From assembly GCA_032334055.1 (NCBI GenBank), contig JAUOZS010000001.1, forward strand, positions 1,152,501 to 1,216,500: a stretch of DNA of 64,000 bases. The letters are read 5' to 3'. This DNA comes from Selenomonadales bacterium 4137-cl. Its GTDB lineage: Bacteria; Bacillota; Negativicutes; Sporomusales; UBA7701. Position numbers and translations under genes: made by a program. Numbering within the stretch: the stretch's first letter is position 1; each line of letters opens with the position of its first letter. The notes under the pieces are model-generated. The model searched no databases and was not told where the DNA came from. It saw only the letters and a list, made by a program, of their open reading frames with translations. Positions 1 to 7,910 of this stretch are shown here, piece after piece.

Positions 1-1
1 G

Positions 2-1729
2 ACTGGCTGCACGGCCGACTATATCCGCCAACTGCGCAAGGACAAGGGGATCGCGCCCTGTTATAAGATGGTGGATACCTGCGCGGCCGAGTTCGAGGCG
101 GTGACGCCTTACTATTACTCGACGTACGCCCAGGAGGACGAGGTGGCGACGACCGACCGCCGCAAGGTGATGGTGCTGGGGTCGGGTCCGATCCGCATCG
201 GTCAGGGGATCGAGTTCGACTACTGCTCGGTCCATTCGGTGTGGGCGCTCCGCAAGATGGGCTTCGAGTCGATAATCGTGAACAATAATCCGGAGACGGT
301 AAGCACCGACTTCGACACGTCGGACCGGCTGTATTTCGAGCCGCTGACGGCCGAGGATGTGCTGAACATCATCGATAAGGAGCAGCCGGAGGGGGTTATC
401 GTTCAGTTCGGCGGCCAGACGGCGATCAATCTCGCCGGTCCGCTGGCCAAGGCCGGGGTGCCGATTTTCGGCACGACGGTGGGCGATATCGACCAGGCGG
501 AGGACCGCGAGAAGTTTGACGCGCTGCTGGAGAAGCTAAATATACCGCGGCCGCGGGGCATGACGGTGACGAGCGCCGATGAGGCGGTGGCCGCCGCCGA
601 GAAGGTGGGCTTCCCGGTGGTGGTGCGTCCGTCGTATGTGCTGGGCGGCCGGGCAATGGAGATCGTCTACAATGTCGCCGAGCTGAGGGATTATATGCGC
701 TACGCCGTGAAGGCGTCGGCCGAGCATCCGGTGCTGGTGGACCGCTATATGATGGGCACCGAGGTGGAGGTGGACGCGATCGCCGACGGGGCTGAGGTGC
801 TGATCCCCGGCATCATGGAGCATGTGGAGCGGGCCGGGGTGCACTCGGGCGACAGCATCGCGGTGTATCCGCCGCAGACGCTTTCGCAGGCGGTCATCGA
901 CATGATCGTCGATTACACCAACCGGCTGGCCCTCGGTCTGAAGGTGAAGGGGCTGATCAACATCCAGTACGTGGTGGTGGATGAGGTTGTGTACGTGCTG
1001 GAGGTCAACCCGCGCTCGAGCCGCACCATCCCCTTCCTGAGCAAGGTGACGAACGTGCCGATGGTCGAATTGGCGACCAAGGCGGCGATGGGGATAACGC
1101 TCAAGGAGATGGGTTACGCGGGCGGGCTGCTGCCCAACCAGGAGTACACTGCGGTGAAGGCGCCGGTGTTCTCGTTCGCCAAGATGCAGCAGGTGGATAT
1201 ATCGCTGGGGCCGGAGATGAAGTCGACCGGCGAGGTTATGGGGGTGGATTTCAACTACGCCCGGGCGCTTTATAAGGCGATAACCGCCGCCGGCATGAAC
1301 ATTCCCGCCGCCGGCACGGTGCTGTTCACCGTCGCCGACAAGGACAAGGAGGAGGCGGGCGAGCTGGCGGAAAGCTTCGCCAGCCTCGGCTACGAGCTGA
1401 TCGCGACCGAGGGGACGGCCAAGTACCTACGGGGCCTGGGCCTGGAGGTCGAGACGGTCTTCAAGGTGCATGAGTCCGGCCCGAATATCATCGATCTCAT
1501 CAAGGCCGGCAAGATAAATATGGTTATCAATACCCTGACCCACGGCAAGGTGCCGGAGCGGGACGGTTTCCGCATCCGCCGGGCGACGGTGGAGCACGCT
1601 ATTCCCTGCCTGACGTCGATCGATACGGCCCACGAGGTGCTGCGGGTGCTGGAGGTAATGCGGGAGCGGCGGCTGGTGTATGTGCTGGCCCTCCAGGATT
1701 ACGTGGGGGGAGGAGACGCACTTGTCTAA
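2..1729 (+). CDS. carB: Carbamoyl-phosphate synthase large subunit, C-terminal part (5' end outside window)
   Basis: This is the 3' portion of the large subunit that makes carbamoyl phosphate from glutamine-derived ammonia, bicarbonate and 2 ATP. The frame is open from base 2, so the gene starts upstream of the window. The second ATP-grasp half is visible ([19 protein letters not shown], then the ATP-grasp core with [15 protein letters not shown] and [10 protein letters not shown]). It is followed by the C-terminal methylglyoxal-synthase-like allosteric domain (about the last 140 residues, with THGK and the TSIDTA segment near the end). The stop codon overlaps the likely TTG start of pyrK by 8 bases, so it is translationally coupled to the pyrimidine cluster. 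The identity is secure; only the start is missing. Confidence 0.97.
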   Translation, partial: TGCTADYIRQLRKDKGIAPCYKMVDTCAAEFEAVTPYYYSTYAQEDEVATTDRRKVMVLGSGPIRIGQGIEFDYCSVHSVWALRKMGFESIIVNNNPETVSTDFDTSDRLYFEPLTAEDVLNIIDKEQPEGVIVQFGGQTAINLAGPLAKAGVPIFGTTVGDIDQAEDREKFDALLEKLNIPRPRGMTVTSADEAVAAAEKVGFPVVVRPSYVLGGRAMEIVYNVAELRDYMRYAVKASAEHPVLVDRYMMGTEVEVDAIADGAEVLIPGIMEHVERAGVHSGDSIAVYPPQTLSQAVIDMIVDYTNRLALGLKVKGLINIQYVVVDEVVYVLEVNPRSSRTIPFLSKVTNVPMVELATKAAMGITLKEMGYAGGLLPNQEYTAVKAPVFSFAKMQQVDISLGPEMKSTGEVMGVDFNYARALYKAITAAGMNIPAAGTVLFTVADKDKEEAGELAESFASLGYELIATEGTAKYLRGLGLEVETVFKVHESGPNIIDLIKAGKINMVINTLTHGKVPERDGFRIRRATVEHAIPCLTSIDTAHEVLRVLEVMRERRLVYVLALQDYVGGGDALV

Positions 1730-2492
1730 GACTGTGGCTGACGGCATCGTCATCGAGCATTTCAGCCTCGCGCCGATGATCAAACGCCTGACCCTCGGCG
1801 CGCCGGCGATCGCCAGGACGGCCCAGCCCGGCCAGTTCGTGCACGTGAGGGTGGGGGAGAGCTACCACCCGCTGCTGCGCAGGCCGCTGAGCATCGCCGA
1901 GGTGGACCGCGAGGTGGGCAATATCACGGTCATCTACCGCGTGGTCGGCAAGGGGACGGCGCTGCTGGCGTCGCTGCCGCCGGGCGAGTTCGTGGATTGC
2001 ATGGGCCCGCTGGGCAACGGCTTTGATATGAATACCGAGCGGCCTTTGTTGGTGGGGGGCGGCATGGGCCTGGCGCCGCTGCTGTTCCTCGCCAAGGCGC
2101 TTTGCCCCAAGCCGGTGACGGCGCTGATGGGCGGACGCACCAAGGAGGAGCTGTGGTGGCGGAACGTTTTTCTCGGCACCTGCCGCAGCATCCACGTGAC
2201 GACCGACGACGGCTCGATGGGACGCAGGGGGTTTACGATCGACCTGTTGCCCGAGCTGCTGGAGAATTGCAAGTATGACCGCATTTACGCCTGCGGCCCC
2301 CTGCGGATGATGGAGGGGGTGGCGCGGCTGGCGAGGGATAAGGGCATCCCATGCCAGATTTCGTTCGAGGATCATATGGCCTGCGGCGTGGGGGCCTGCC
2401 TGTCCTGCACGTGCGCCGGCACCGACGGCAAGCGCCGCAAGGTTTGCAGCGACGGCCCGGTGTTCTGGGCTGAGGAGGTGTTGGAGCTGTGA
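1722..2492 (+). CDS. pyrK: Dihydroorotate dehydrogenase B electron-transfer subunit
   Basis: PyrK is the FAD and [2Fe-2S] subunit that passes electrons from PyrD type B to NAD+. The 256-residue length is normal for the family. Visible motifs are the flavin-binding RRPLSI (about residues 53-58), the nucleotide-binding GGGMGLAP (112-119) and a C-terminal cluster motif with Cys221, Cys226, Cys229 and Cys242. I chose the TTG at 1722 because a GGAGG-type ribosome site lies about 8 bases upstream and the protein then begins in register with the family. The longer reading from ATG 1680 lies wholly inside carB. It overlaps carB by 8 bases and pyrD by 4, which is tight operon packing. Confidence 0.95.
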   Translation: MSKTVADGIVIEHFSLAPMIKRLTLGAPAIARTAQPGQFVHVRVGESYHPLLRRPLSIAEVDREVGNITVIYRVVGKGTALLASLPPGEFVDCMGPLGNGFDMNTERPLLVGGGMGLAPLLFLAKALCPKPVTALMGGRTKEELWWRNVFLGTCRSIHVTTDDGSMGRRGFTIDLLPELLENCKYDRIYACGPLRMMEGVARLARDKGIPCQISFEDHMACGVGACLSCTCAGTDGKRRKVCSDGPVFWAEEVLEL

Positions 2493-3400
2493 CGCTGGCG
2501 GTGGAGATTGCGGGCATCAAGATGAAGACGCCGGTGATGACGGCGTCGGGGACGTTCGGCTCGGGGCCGGAGTACGCCGATTTCGTCGATCTGAACAAGA
2601 TCGGCGCCATAGTTGTAAAGGGAACGACTCTTACGCCTCGCGACGGCAACAAAGGGCGGCGAATCGCCGAGACGCCGGCCGGGATGCTCAACTGCATCGG
2701 GCTGGAAAATCCGGGCGTGGATGAGTTCGTGAGCCGCATTCTGCCGGGTCTGGCCGCGTACGACGTGCCGATCATCGTCAATATCGCCGGCGCGACGACG
2801 GACGAGTTCGCCGAGCTGGCGAGACGGCTGAGCGTGCCGGGAGTGGCGGGCCTGGAGCTGAATATTTCCTGCCCCAACGTGAAGGAGGGCGGCATCGCTT
2901 TCGGCACCGACTGCATGAGCGCCGCCGCCGTTGTGACGGCGGTGCGCAAGAACACGGTCCTGCCGGTGATCACCAAGCTGTCGCCGAATGTGACCGATAT
3001 CGTGAGCATCGCCAGGGCGGCCGAGGACGCGGGCAGCGACGCCGTTTCGCTCATCAACACGCTGCTGGGCATGTCGATCGATATCCACCGGTGGCGGCCG
3101 GAGCTGGGCAACGTGGTGGGCGGCCTGTCGGGGCCGGCGATCAAGCCGGTGGCTTTGAGGATGGTGTGGCAGGTGGCGCGGGCGGTTAAGTGCCCGGTGA
3201 TCGGCCTGGGCGGCATCATGACGGCGGAGGACGCGATCGAGTTTCTGCTGGCCGGAGCGAGCGCGGTGGCGGTGGGTACCGCCAACTTCGTCAACCCGCG
3301 GGCGAGTGTGGAGATCGCCGAGGGAATCCAGGATTATCTGGTGGAGCGCGGGCTGAAAAGTGTGCGCGATATAGTCGGACGGGTTAACGATAGTATTTAG
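2489..3400 (+). CDS. pyrD: Dihydroorotate dehydrogenase, class 1B catalytic subunit
   Basis: This enzyme oxidises dihydroorotate to orotate with FMN and works as a heterotetramer with PyrK. The 303-residue TIM barrel contains the class 1 catalytic loop ISCPN with the base Cys128 (class 2 enzymes use Ser), the FMN phosphate-binding GGIMTAEDA and [10 protein letters not shown] segments near the C-terminus, and [10 protein letters not shown]. The GTG start overlaps the pyrK stop (GTGA), indicating coupling. The next pyr gene follows only after a 150-bp gap occupied by a palindromic repeat. Confidence 0.96.
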   Translation: MTLAVEIAGIKMKTPVMTASGTFGSGPEYADFVDLNKIGAIVVKGTTLTPRDGNKGRRIAETPAGMLNCIGLENPGVDEFVSRILPGLAAYDVPIIVNIAGATTDEFAELARRLSVPGVAGLELNISCPNVKEGGIAFGTDCMSAAAVVTAVRKNTVLPVITKLSPNVTDIVSIARAAEDAGSDAVSLINTLLGMSIDIHRWRPELGNVVGGLSGPAIKPVALRMVWQVARAVKCPVIGLGGIMTAEDAIEFLLAGASAVAVGTANFVNPRASVEIAEGIQDYLVERGLKSVRDIVGRVNDSI

Positions 3401-3414
3401 ACATTTATACTGTG

Positions 3415-3534
3415 GCAGGCTGTTGATAGCGCCATCTGCTGCGTTGTTCCTGCGGGCGCTTGCTAGCGTACTAGCGTGTACGCTAGCAAGCGTCCTCGGA
3501 GCCGCCTTGCATCTGATCGCTCTGAACAGCCTGC
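3415..3534 (-). repeat. MITE-like palindromic repeat, copy 1 (between pyrD and pyrF)
   Basis: A 120-bp element is bounded by a 10-bp perfect terminal inverted repeat (GCAGGCTGTT at 3415-3424, AACAGCCTGC at 3525-3534). Inside is a 14-bp perfect hairpin (arms 3457-3470 and 3479-3492, CGCTTGCTAGCGTA). Read on the minus strand it contains CAGATGCAAGGCGG and, near the other end, a CAACGC-AGCAGATGG stretch. Both are shared with the copies near 28.7, 29.9 and 58.9 kb. It has no coding capacity. It fills the only long gap in the pyr cluster and could act as a transcript-processing or attenuation structure there. Confidence 0.8.
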
Positions 3535-3552
3535 GTATATAAGGGCGATGGA

Positions 3553-4275
3553 GTGATTAATTTGAGCGATAATCGTCTGATTGTGGCGCTTGATTTTCCC
3601 GATATGGACAAGGTCCAGAGGCTTGTGGCCGAGCTGGGCGACGCGGTGGGGCATTACAAGGTGGGGATGGAGCTTTTCTACGCCGTGGGCGGCGAGGCGG
3701 TCCGCTGCCTGCGCGCGGCCGGCAAGGAGGTCTTTCTCGACCTTAAGCTGCACGACATCCCCAACACGGTGAGCCAGAGCGCCAAGGTTTTATCCATGAT
3801 GGGGGCGACGATGATTAACGTCCACGCTTCCGGCGGGCTGGCGATGATGAAAGGGGCTGCGACGGCGGCCGTGGAAACGGCGGCGACGAGCGGCCGGCCC
3901 AGGCCGAAGCTGGTCGCGGTGACGGTACTTACAAGCATGGACGAGGCCGAGTGGTCGAGGTTGAACTGCGCCCTGCCGATCAGGACCCAGGCGGTCCGGC
4001 TGGCGGAGATGGCGAAGGAGGCCGGGCTGGACGGGGTGGTGGCGTCGCCGCAGGAGGCGGCCGCTATCCGCGAGGCGTGCGGGCCGGAGTTTCTCATCGT
4101 TACGCCGGGGGTGCGACCGGCCGGCAGCGCGGTTAACGACCAGAGCCGGGTAGCTACGCCGGCCGGGGCTTTGAGGGCCGGGGCCAGCCATCTGGTGGTG
4201 GGCCGGCCGATAACCGCCGCGCCCGACCCGCGGGCGGCGGCGCTGGCGATTTTGCGGGAGATGGAGGCGGTTTGA
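3553..4275 (+). CDS. pyrF: Orotidine 5'-phosphate decarboxylase
   Basis: It decarboxylates OMP to UMP, the last step of de novo UMP synthesis. The 240-residue protein has the conserved N-terminal RLIVALDFP strand and the catalytic Lys/Asp signature DLKLHDIP (residues 63-70). It also has the phosphate-binding C-terminal stretch (VTPGVRP, then VVGRPIT). Start could be GTG 3553 or TTG 3562; the GTG gives the longer reading. It is separated from pyrD by the repeat but ends one base before pyrE starts. Confidence 0.95.
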   Translation: MINLSDNRLIVALDFPDMDKVQRLVAELGDAVGHYKVGMELFYAVGGEAVRCLRAAGKEVFLDLKLHDIPNTVSQSAKVLSMMGATMINVHASGGLAMMKGAATAAVETAATSGRPRPKLVAVTVLTSMDEAEWSRLNCALPIRTQAVRLAEMAKEAGLDGVVASPQEAAAIREACGPEFLIVTPGVRPAGSAVNDQSRVATPAGALRAGASHLVVGRPITAAPDPRAAALAILREMEAV

Positions 4276-4276
4276 C

Positions 4277-4849
4277 ATGGAGGAAGCTACGGTAAGGAAG
4301 CTGCTGACCGATACGGGGGCGGTCCTGGAGGGGCATTTCCTGCTGACCTCGGGGCTGCACAGTCCGCTGTACGTGGAGAAGTTCCAGGTGCTGCAGTGGC
4401 CGGAGCATACCGCCAGGATGTGCGCGGCGCTGGCCGAGAGGTTCAGGGATGCCGGGATACAGGTGGTGGTCGGGCCGGTGACGGGCGGCATCATCCTCGC
4501 CCATGAGGTGGGCAAGAATCTTGGTACGCGCGCCATTTTCACCGAGCGGGAGAATGGCAAGATGACGCTCAGGCGCGGGTTCGCCATCGCCCCCGGCGAG
4601 AAGGTGCTGGTGGTGGAGGATATCGTCACGACCGGCGGCTCGGTGCATGAGGTGCTGGAGGTGGTGAAGGAGCAGGGCGGCGAGGTCGCCGGGGTGGCGC
4701 TGCTGGTCGACCGCAGCGGCGGCAAGGCCGATTTCGGAGTGCGGACGGAGGCGCTGCTGACGCTGGAGGTACAGACGTATCAGCCCGACGCCTGCCCGCT
4801 TTGCCAGGCCGGGGTGCCGATCACCAAACGGGGCCGGACGGGAAAATAG
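4277..4849 (+). CDS. pyrE: Orotate phosphoribosyltransferase
   Basis: It transfers ribose-5-phosphate from PRPP to orotate, giving OMP, the substrate of the preceding pyrF product. The type I PRTase PRPP-binding signature VEDIVTTGGS is at residues 113-122, and the hood region with LTSGLHSPLYVEK is near the N-terminus. The C-terminal CPLCQAG segment is typical of the Firmicute branch of PyrE. It is the last gene of the pyr cluster and is followed by a clear terminator. Confidence 0.95.
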   Translation: MEEATVRKLLTDTGAVLEGHFLLTSGLHSPLYVEKFQVLQWPEHTARMCAALAERFRDAGIQVVVGPVTGGIILAHEVGKNLGTRAIFTERENGKMTLRRGFAIAPGEKVLVVEDIVTTGGSVHEVLEVVKEQGGEVAGVALLVDRSGGKADFGVRTEALLTLEVQTYQPDACPLCQAGVPITKRGRTGK

Positions 4850-4885
4850 ATAATTAAATTATTATGTAGAGTGTTAAATGCGGCG

Positions 4886-4922
4886 GCGAGTGAATAGTTA
4901 CGCTTATTCATTCGCTTTTTTA
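4886..4922 (+). terminator. Rho-independent terminator of the pyr cluster
   Basis: An 11-bp stem (GCGAGTGAATA pairs with TATTCATTCGC, one G-U pair) is followed by a run of six T and further T-rich sequence. It lies 37 bases after the pyrE stop. Confidence 0.85.
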
Positions 4923-5000
4923 TTTACATAAAATTATTTTTTCGTGCATGTTCCCGCAAGGCGGAGTATAATCAATATATCAACTTTCGGGAGGACAGGC

Positions 5001-5639
5001 ATGAGAAGGGTATTGCTGCTGACCGCCGGTCTGCTGGCCGCCATGACCGCCACCGCTTTCGCCGCCGTCCCCGATCCGGGCATCCGGGAGGGGCAGGCGA
5101 TCGTGGGGCTGTCGATGTACAATTTGGACCGGACAAGCAATATGGACGGTAATTGGGGGGACACGTTCAGGTTTTACGAAGGCTACGCTACCGTCGGCGT
5201 CGGCAAAAGGACCGCTGTTTTCGTAAACTACGGCACGACGGGCAAGACGCTACCCGACCCGGTGAGCGGCGAAACGACACGGCTGGAGACGAGCTATACC
5301 GATTACGGGCTGCAGTATTCCCTCTCGCGCCATGTCGGCCTGCTGGCCGGGTACCGTAACCTGAATGGCCGCCAGGCGACGGCGACCGATACGGCGACGG
5401 ACAGTATCCGCGGGTATGTCTACGGCCTGGCGCTGCGGTACGATTTCGGCGGCGGGAAGTACAGCGCGTATTCCACCTATGTGAGGAACGACAAGGTGGA
5501 GGATTTCGTGATCGGGACGGCGTTCGCGCTGAAGAATGACATGTTTTTGGACATGAGCTATAAGCGCGTCAGGGGGTCCACCGACAGCACGACCGTGATG
5601 AAGGGGTTCGGCGCGGCCGGGGTGGGTGTCAGGTTTTAG
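5001..5639 (+). CDS. Outer-membrane beta-barrel protein (putative)
   Basis: A 212-residue exported protein with a Sec signal peptide (MRRVLLLTAGLLAAMTATAFA, cleavage before AVPDP). The mature part is made of alternating amphipathic strands rich in Tyr, Gly and Thr, and the chain ends in GVGVRF, the C-terminal Phe signature of barrels inserted by BamA. This points to a cell with an outer membrane. ATG 5001 has a GGGAGG ribosome site 7 bases upstream. It stands alone between two terminators. No specific ligand or channel role can be read from the sequence. Confidence 0.7.
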   Translation: MRRVLLLTAGLLAAMTATAFAAVPDPGIREGQAIVGLSMYNLDRTSNMDGNWGDTFRFYEGYATVGVGKRTAVFVNYGTTGKTLPDPVSGETTRLETSYTDYGLQYSLSRHVGLLAGYRNLNGRQATATDTATDSIRGYVYGLALRYDFGGGKYSAYSTYVRNDKVEDFVIGTAFALKNDMFLDMSYKRVRGSTDSTTVMKGFGAAGVGVRF

Positions 5640-5643
5640 ACAG

Positions 5644-5672
5644 AAAAAACAGCCCTGAGGGCTGTTTTTTCT
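5644..5672. terminator. Bidirectional terminator
   Basis: The stem AACAGCCC / GGGCTGTT with a 3-base loop has A6 on the left and T6 on the right. It can therefore serve the beta-barrel gene on the plus strand and the nitroreductase gene on the minus strand. Confidence 0.85.
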
Positions 5673-5703
5673 TATGGAGGGGTGGAGAAGGGAGGGGCGT
5701 TGA

Positions 5704-6504
5704 TCAGCGCCAGTCGACGACGAGGGGGTTGCGGTCGACGAGGCGGTGGTAGCGGTACACCGGGTAGCCGCAGAAGATGGCGCCGGTAATGACCATATTC
5801 TCAGGGACGGCTAGCAGGTCGTAGATTGCGGGGTAGCCGGCGAAGGCGCACATTTCGAAGAAACCCGACCAGCAGGTGCCGAGGCCGAGGGCGGGGGCGT
5901 AGAGTTCGGCGTAGGCAAGGGAGTAGCGGGTGTTTTTTTCGCCGATGGGGAAGTTTTTGGGAGCGTAGGCGACGATGAGGTGGGGTGCGCCGCGGAAGAT
6001 ATCATGGCCGCCCTGCCGGTAGCGTCGGACGATATGGGCGTAGGGCTGAATCCAGGGGACGTTGTCGCGAACTTGTTCTTCCATCCAGGTTAGGGTGGCG
6101 TCGCAGAGTTTGCGCATCAGGGCGCGGTCGCTGACGACGAGGTAGGAAAGTCCCTGGGTGTTGCCGCCGGTGGGGGCGAAGCGGGCGATGTCAAGGAGCC
6201 GGAGTAGCGTTTCCTGGGGTACGGGGTCGGGTTTATAGCGGCGGACGGAGCGGCGTGACCGCAGGAACCGGGCGGCGGTGTCGGCGTCGAGGACGGGGAA
6301 GTCGCCGAGGGGGACCTGATCGGCAAGGGGGGTGAGGCTATTGTCGAGGGCGGCGTGAGGACAGGAGGCGACGCAATGGCCGCAGCGGATGCAGGCGTCT
6401 TTGTTGAGCATTTTGGGGCCGCTTTCGTCCATGCCGATTATGCTGAGAGGGCATATCTCGGCACAGATGCCGCACTTGACGCAGGCGGGGGAGATGGTAA
6501 GCAT
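5704..6504 (-). CDS. Ferredoxin-nitroreductase fusion protein
   Basis: A 266-residue flavoprotein. The N-terminus carries two 4Fe-4S motifs (CVKCGICAEICP at about 8-19 and CIRCGHCVASCP at about 38-49). From about residue 80 it is a nitroreductase fold (RRSVRRYKPDPV, then FAPTGGNTQ for FMN binding). The ferredoxin part suggests electrons come from reduced ferredoxin rather than NAD(P)H alone. A TetR-type regulator lies directly upstream on the same strand, and the same operator is found before both genes. A response to a nitro or quinone-like compound is inferred, not shown. Confidence 0.9.
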   Translation of the reverse strand: MLTISPACVKCGICAEICPLSIIGMDESGPKMLNKDACIRCGHCVASCPHAALDNSLTPLADQVPLGDFPVLDADTAARFLRSRRSVRRYKPDPVPQETLLRLLDIARFAPTGGNTQGLSYLVVSDRALMRKLCDATLTWMEEQVRDNVPWIQPYAHIVRRYRQGGHDIFRGAPHLIVAYAPKNFPIGEKNTRYSLAYAELYAPALGLGTCWSGFFEMCAFAGYPAIYDLLAVPENMVITGAIFCGYPVYRYHRLVDRNPLVVDWR

Positions 6505-6559
6505 ATGGACAACACGCTCCTTTGGCTGTTTTTATAATCTATGCGACACAGGTCCGTAG

Positions 6560-6574
6560 TAGACCGGTCGTCTA
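6560..6574. promoter_or_regulatory. Operator for the TetR regulator, copy 1
   Basis: TAGACCGGTCGTCTA has TAGAC/GTCTA inverted arms around CGGTC. It lies between the nitroreductase start and the end of the TetR gene. An identical copy precedes the TetR gene itself. Confidence 0.75.
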
Positions 6575-6587
6575 GATGCAAAAGGGT

Positions 6588-7178
6588 TTAGTCAAGCCGG
6601 CCGCCGAGTTCGCGGGCGGCGAAGGCGGTGAAGATTTCGAGCGGCTGCAGGGACTGGGTGGCCTGCATGCGGGTTATGGCGCCGGCCCAGGCGGCGTAGA
6701 GGAATTCGGCCATGATTTCGGGGGGCTGGAAGAGGGTGAATTCGCCGGCGGCCACGCCCTCGGCAAGGCAGGCGGCGACGGTGCGTATCCAGCCGTTCAT
6801 GCCGCGCTGAAGTTCGGCGCGGATGGGCTCGCTGAGCAGGGCCATTTCGAGGGCGAGCTTGGCGAGCAGGCAGCCGTGCTGGCATTGTTTTTCGCGGAAG
6901 TATTGCTTTTCCTGGGCGAAGAAGGCGAGGAGGCGGTCTCTGGCCGGCCGGGCGCGGTCGGCGAGGACGGCGAGGTGCCGTTCGGCGTACAGGCGGATGT
7001 AGTGGTCGATGATGGCGATGCAGAAGTCTTCCTTGGAGCGGAAGTAGTAATAGAAGGACCCTTTGGGCACTTGGGCGTCGGCGAGGATTTCCTTGAGGCC
7101 GACGGCGTGGTAGCCTTTGGCCATGAAGGCTTTGGCGCCGACTTCGATCAGGTGGAGGCGTACGTCTTGTTTATCCAT
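6588..7178 (-). CDS. TetR/AcrR-family transcriptional regulator
   Basis: A 196-residue repressor. The N-terminal HTH is clear: GYHAVGLKEILADAQVPKGS is followed by FYYYFRSKEDF, the family signature at about residues 22-50. The C-terminal ligand-binding domain contains a Cys-rich stretch (CQHGC) that could sense electrophiles, although this is speculative. Identical operators lie 10 bases upstream of its start and upstream of the downstream nitroreductase gene, which supports autoregulation and co-control of that enzyme. Confidence 0.92.
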   Translation of the reverse strand: MDKQDVRLHLIEVGAKAFMAKGYHAVGLKEILADAQVPKGSFYYYFRSKEDFCIAIIDHYIRLYAERHLAVLADRARPARDRLLAFFAQEKQYFREKQCQHGCLLAKLALEMALLSEPIRAELQRGMNGWIRTVAACLAEGVAAGEFTLFQPPEIMAEFLYAAWAGAITRMQATQSLQPLEIFTAFAARELGGRLD

Positions 7179-7188
7179 GATTATATAT

Positions 7189-7203
7189 TAGACCGGTCGT
7201 CTA
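7189..7203. promoter_or_regulatory. Operator for the TetR regulator, copy 2
   Basis: This is identical over 15 bases to the site at 6560-6574 and lies just upstream of the TetR start codon, as expected for autorepression. Confidence 0.78.
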
Positions 7204-7324
7204 TAAAAATCAAGGGATATTTTGCTAAATGTCTGTTTTCCGGTGCCGGGCGAGCCGCAGCGTGTGGCGAATTCGCGCCGGGTAATGCAGCGGTCGGAAA
7301 AGGAAAGTGTTGTATTAAAGTTCA

Positions 7325-7350
7325 AACCCGATGCTAATTCGCATCGGGTT
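7325..7350 (-). terminator. Hairpin terminator after the GNAT gene
   Basis: A 10-bp perfect stem, AACCCGATGC / GCATCGGGTT, with a 6-base loop. On the minus strand it directly follows the acetyltransferase stop. The T-tract is weak. Confidence 0.55.
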
Positions 7351-7358
7351 GCCGGTGT

Positions 7359-7772
7359 TTAGAGCGTTTTACTCATCATATAGCCGCGGGTTTCGAAGCC
7401 GATTGCTTCGTAAAACTTGATGGCGTTGGCGTTGTCGAGGTTTACGGAGAGGTTGAGCTGGGGGCAGCCGAGGGCGACGAGGCGTTTGGCAACTTCGTCG
7501 ATGAGGCGGCGGCCGACACCCTGCCCCTGGCAGGCGGGCAACACGGCGAGGTGATAGAGGTGTCCGCGGCGACCGTCAAAGGTGCCGATGGCGGTGCCGA
7601 TGATTTCGCCGTCGGCGCAGGCGACGAGGGAGAGTCCGGGATTGCGCTCCAGGGTGCGGAGGAGGGAGGGTTTGTCGTCGCCGGGTCTTAGGGCCAAGCC
7701 CGCATGTTGCCAAAGTTCTAACGCCAGATCGTAATCTTCGATGTTGAAAAGCCTGATATCGATGGTGGCCAT
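7359..7772 (-). CDS. GNAT-family N-acetyltransferase (YpeA-like)
   Basis: A 137-residue single-domain acetyltransferase. The acetyl-CoA binding motif A is LAVLPACQGQGVGRRLIDEV (about residues 75-94). It is followed by the C-terminal NANAIKFYEAIGFE strand-helix typical of the family. The substrate cannot be read from sequence. It is transcribed alone, away from the IS element on its right. Confidence 0.88.
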   Translation of the reverse strand: MATIDIRLFNIEDYDLALELWQHAGLALRPGDDKPSLLRTLERNPGLSLVACADGEIIGTAIGTFDGRRGHLYHLAVLPACQGQGVGRRLIDEVAKRLVALGCPQLNLSVNLDNANAIKFYEAIGFETRGYMMSKTL

Positions 7773-7910
7773 GGTTCCTCCCGACGGTGATTAGTGACTA
7801 ATGCCACTATATTACACCACCGTGAGACGACAGGCAAGAAAAAAGATGGCTGCGGGTATGTCGGTTCAGCGGCTGGCCGGCAGTTTGCGGGCGGCTATTT
7901 GCAGGTCTAG

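Noticed and set aside
426..1783. Several minus-strand open frames inside carB.
   Set aside because: They are shadow frames caused by high GC at third positions, with Pro/Arg/His-rich products and no ribosome sites.
3415..3534. CRISPR-like array or REP cluster.
   Set aside because: Copies are single, scattered over 55 kb and palindromic, with no regular spacers and no cas genes.
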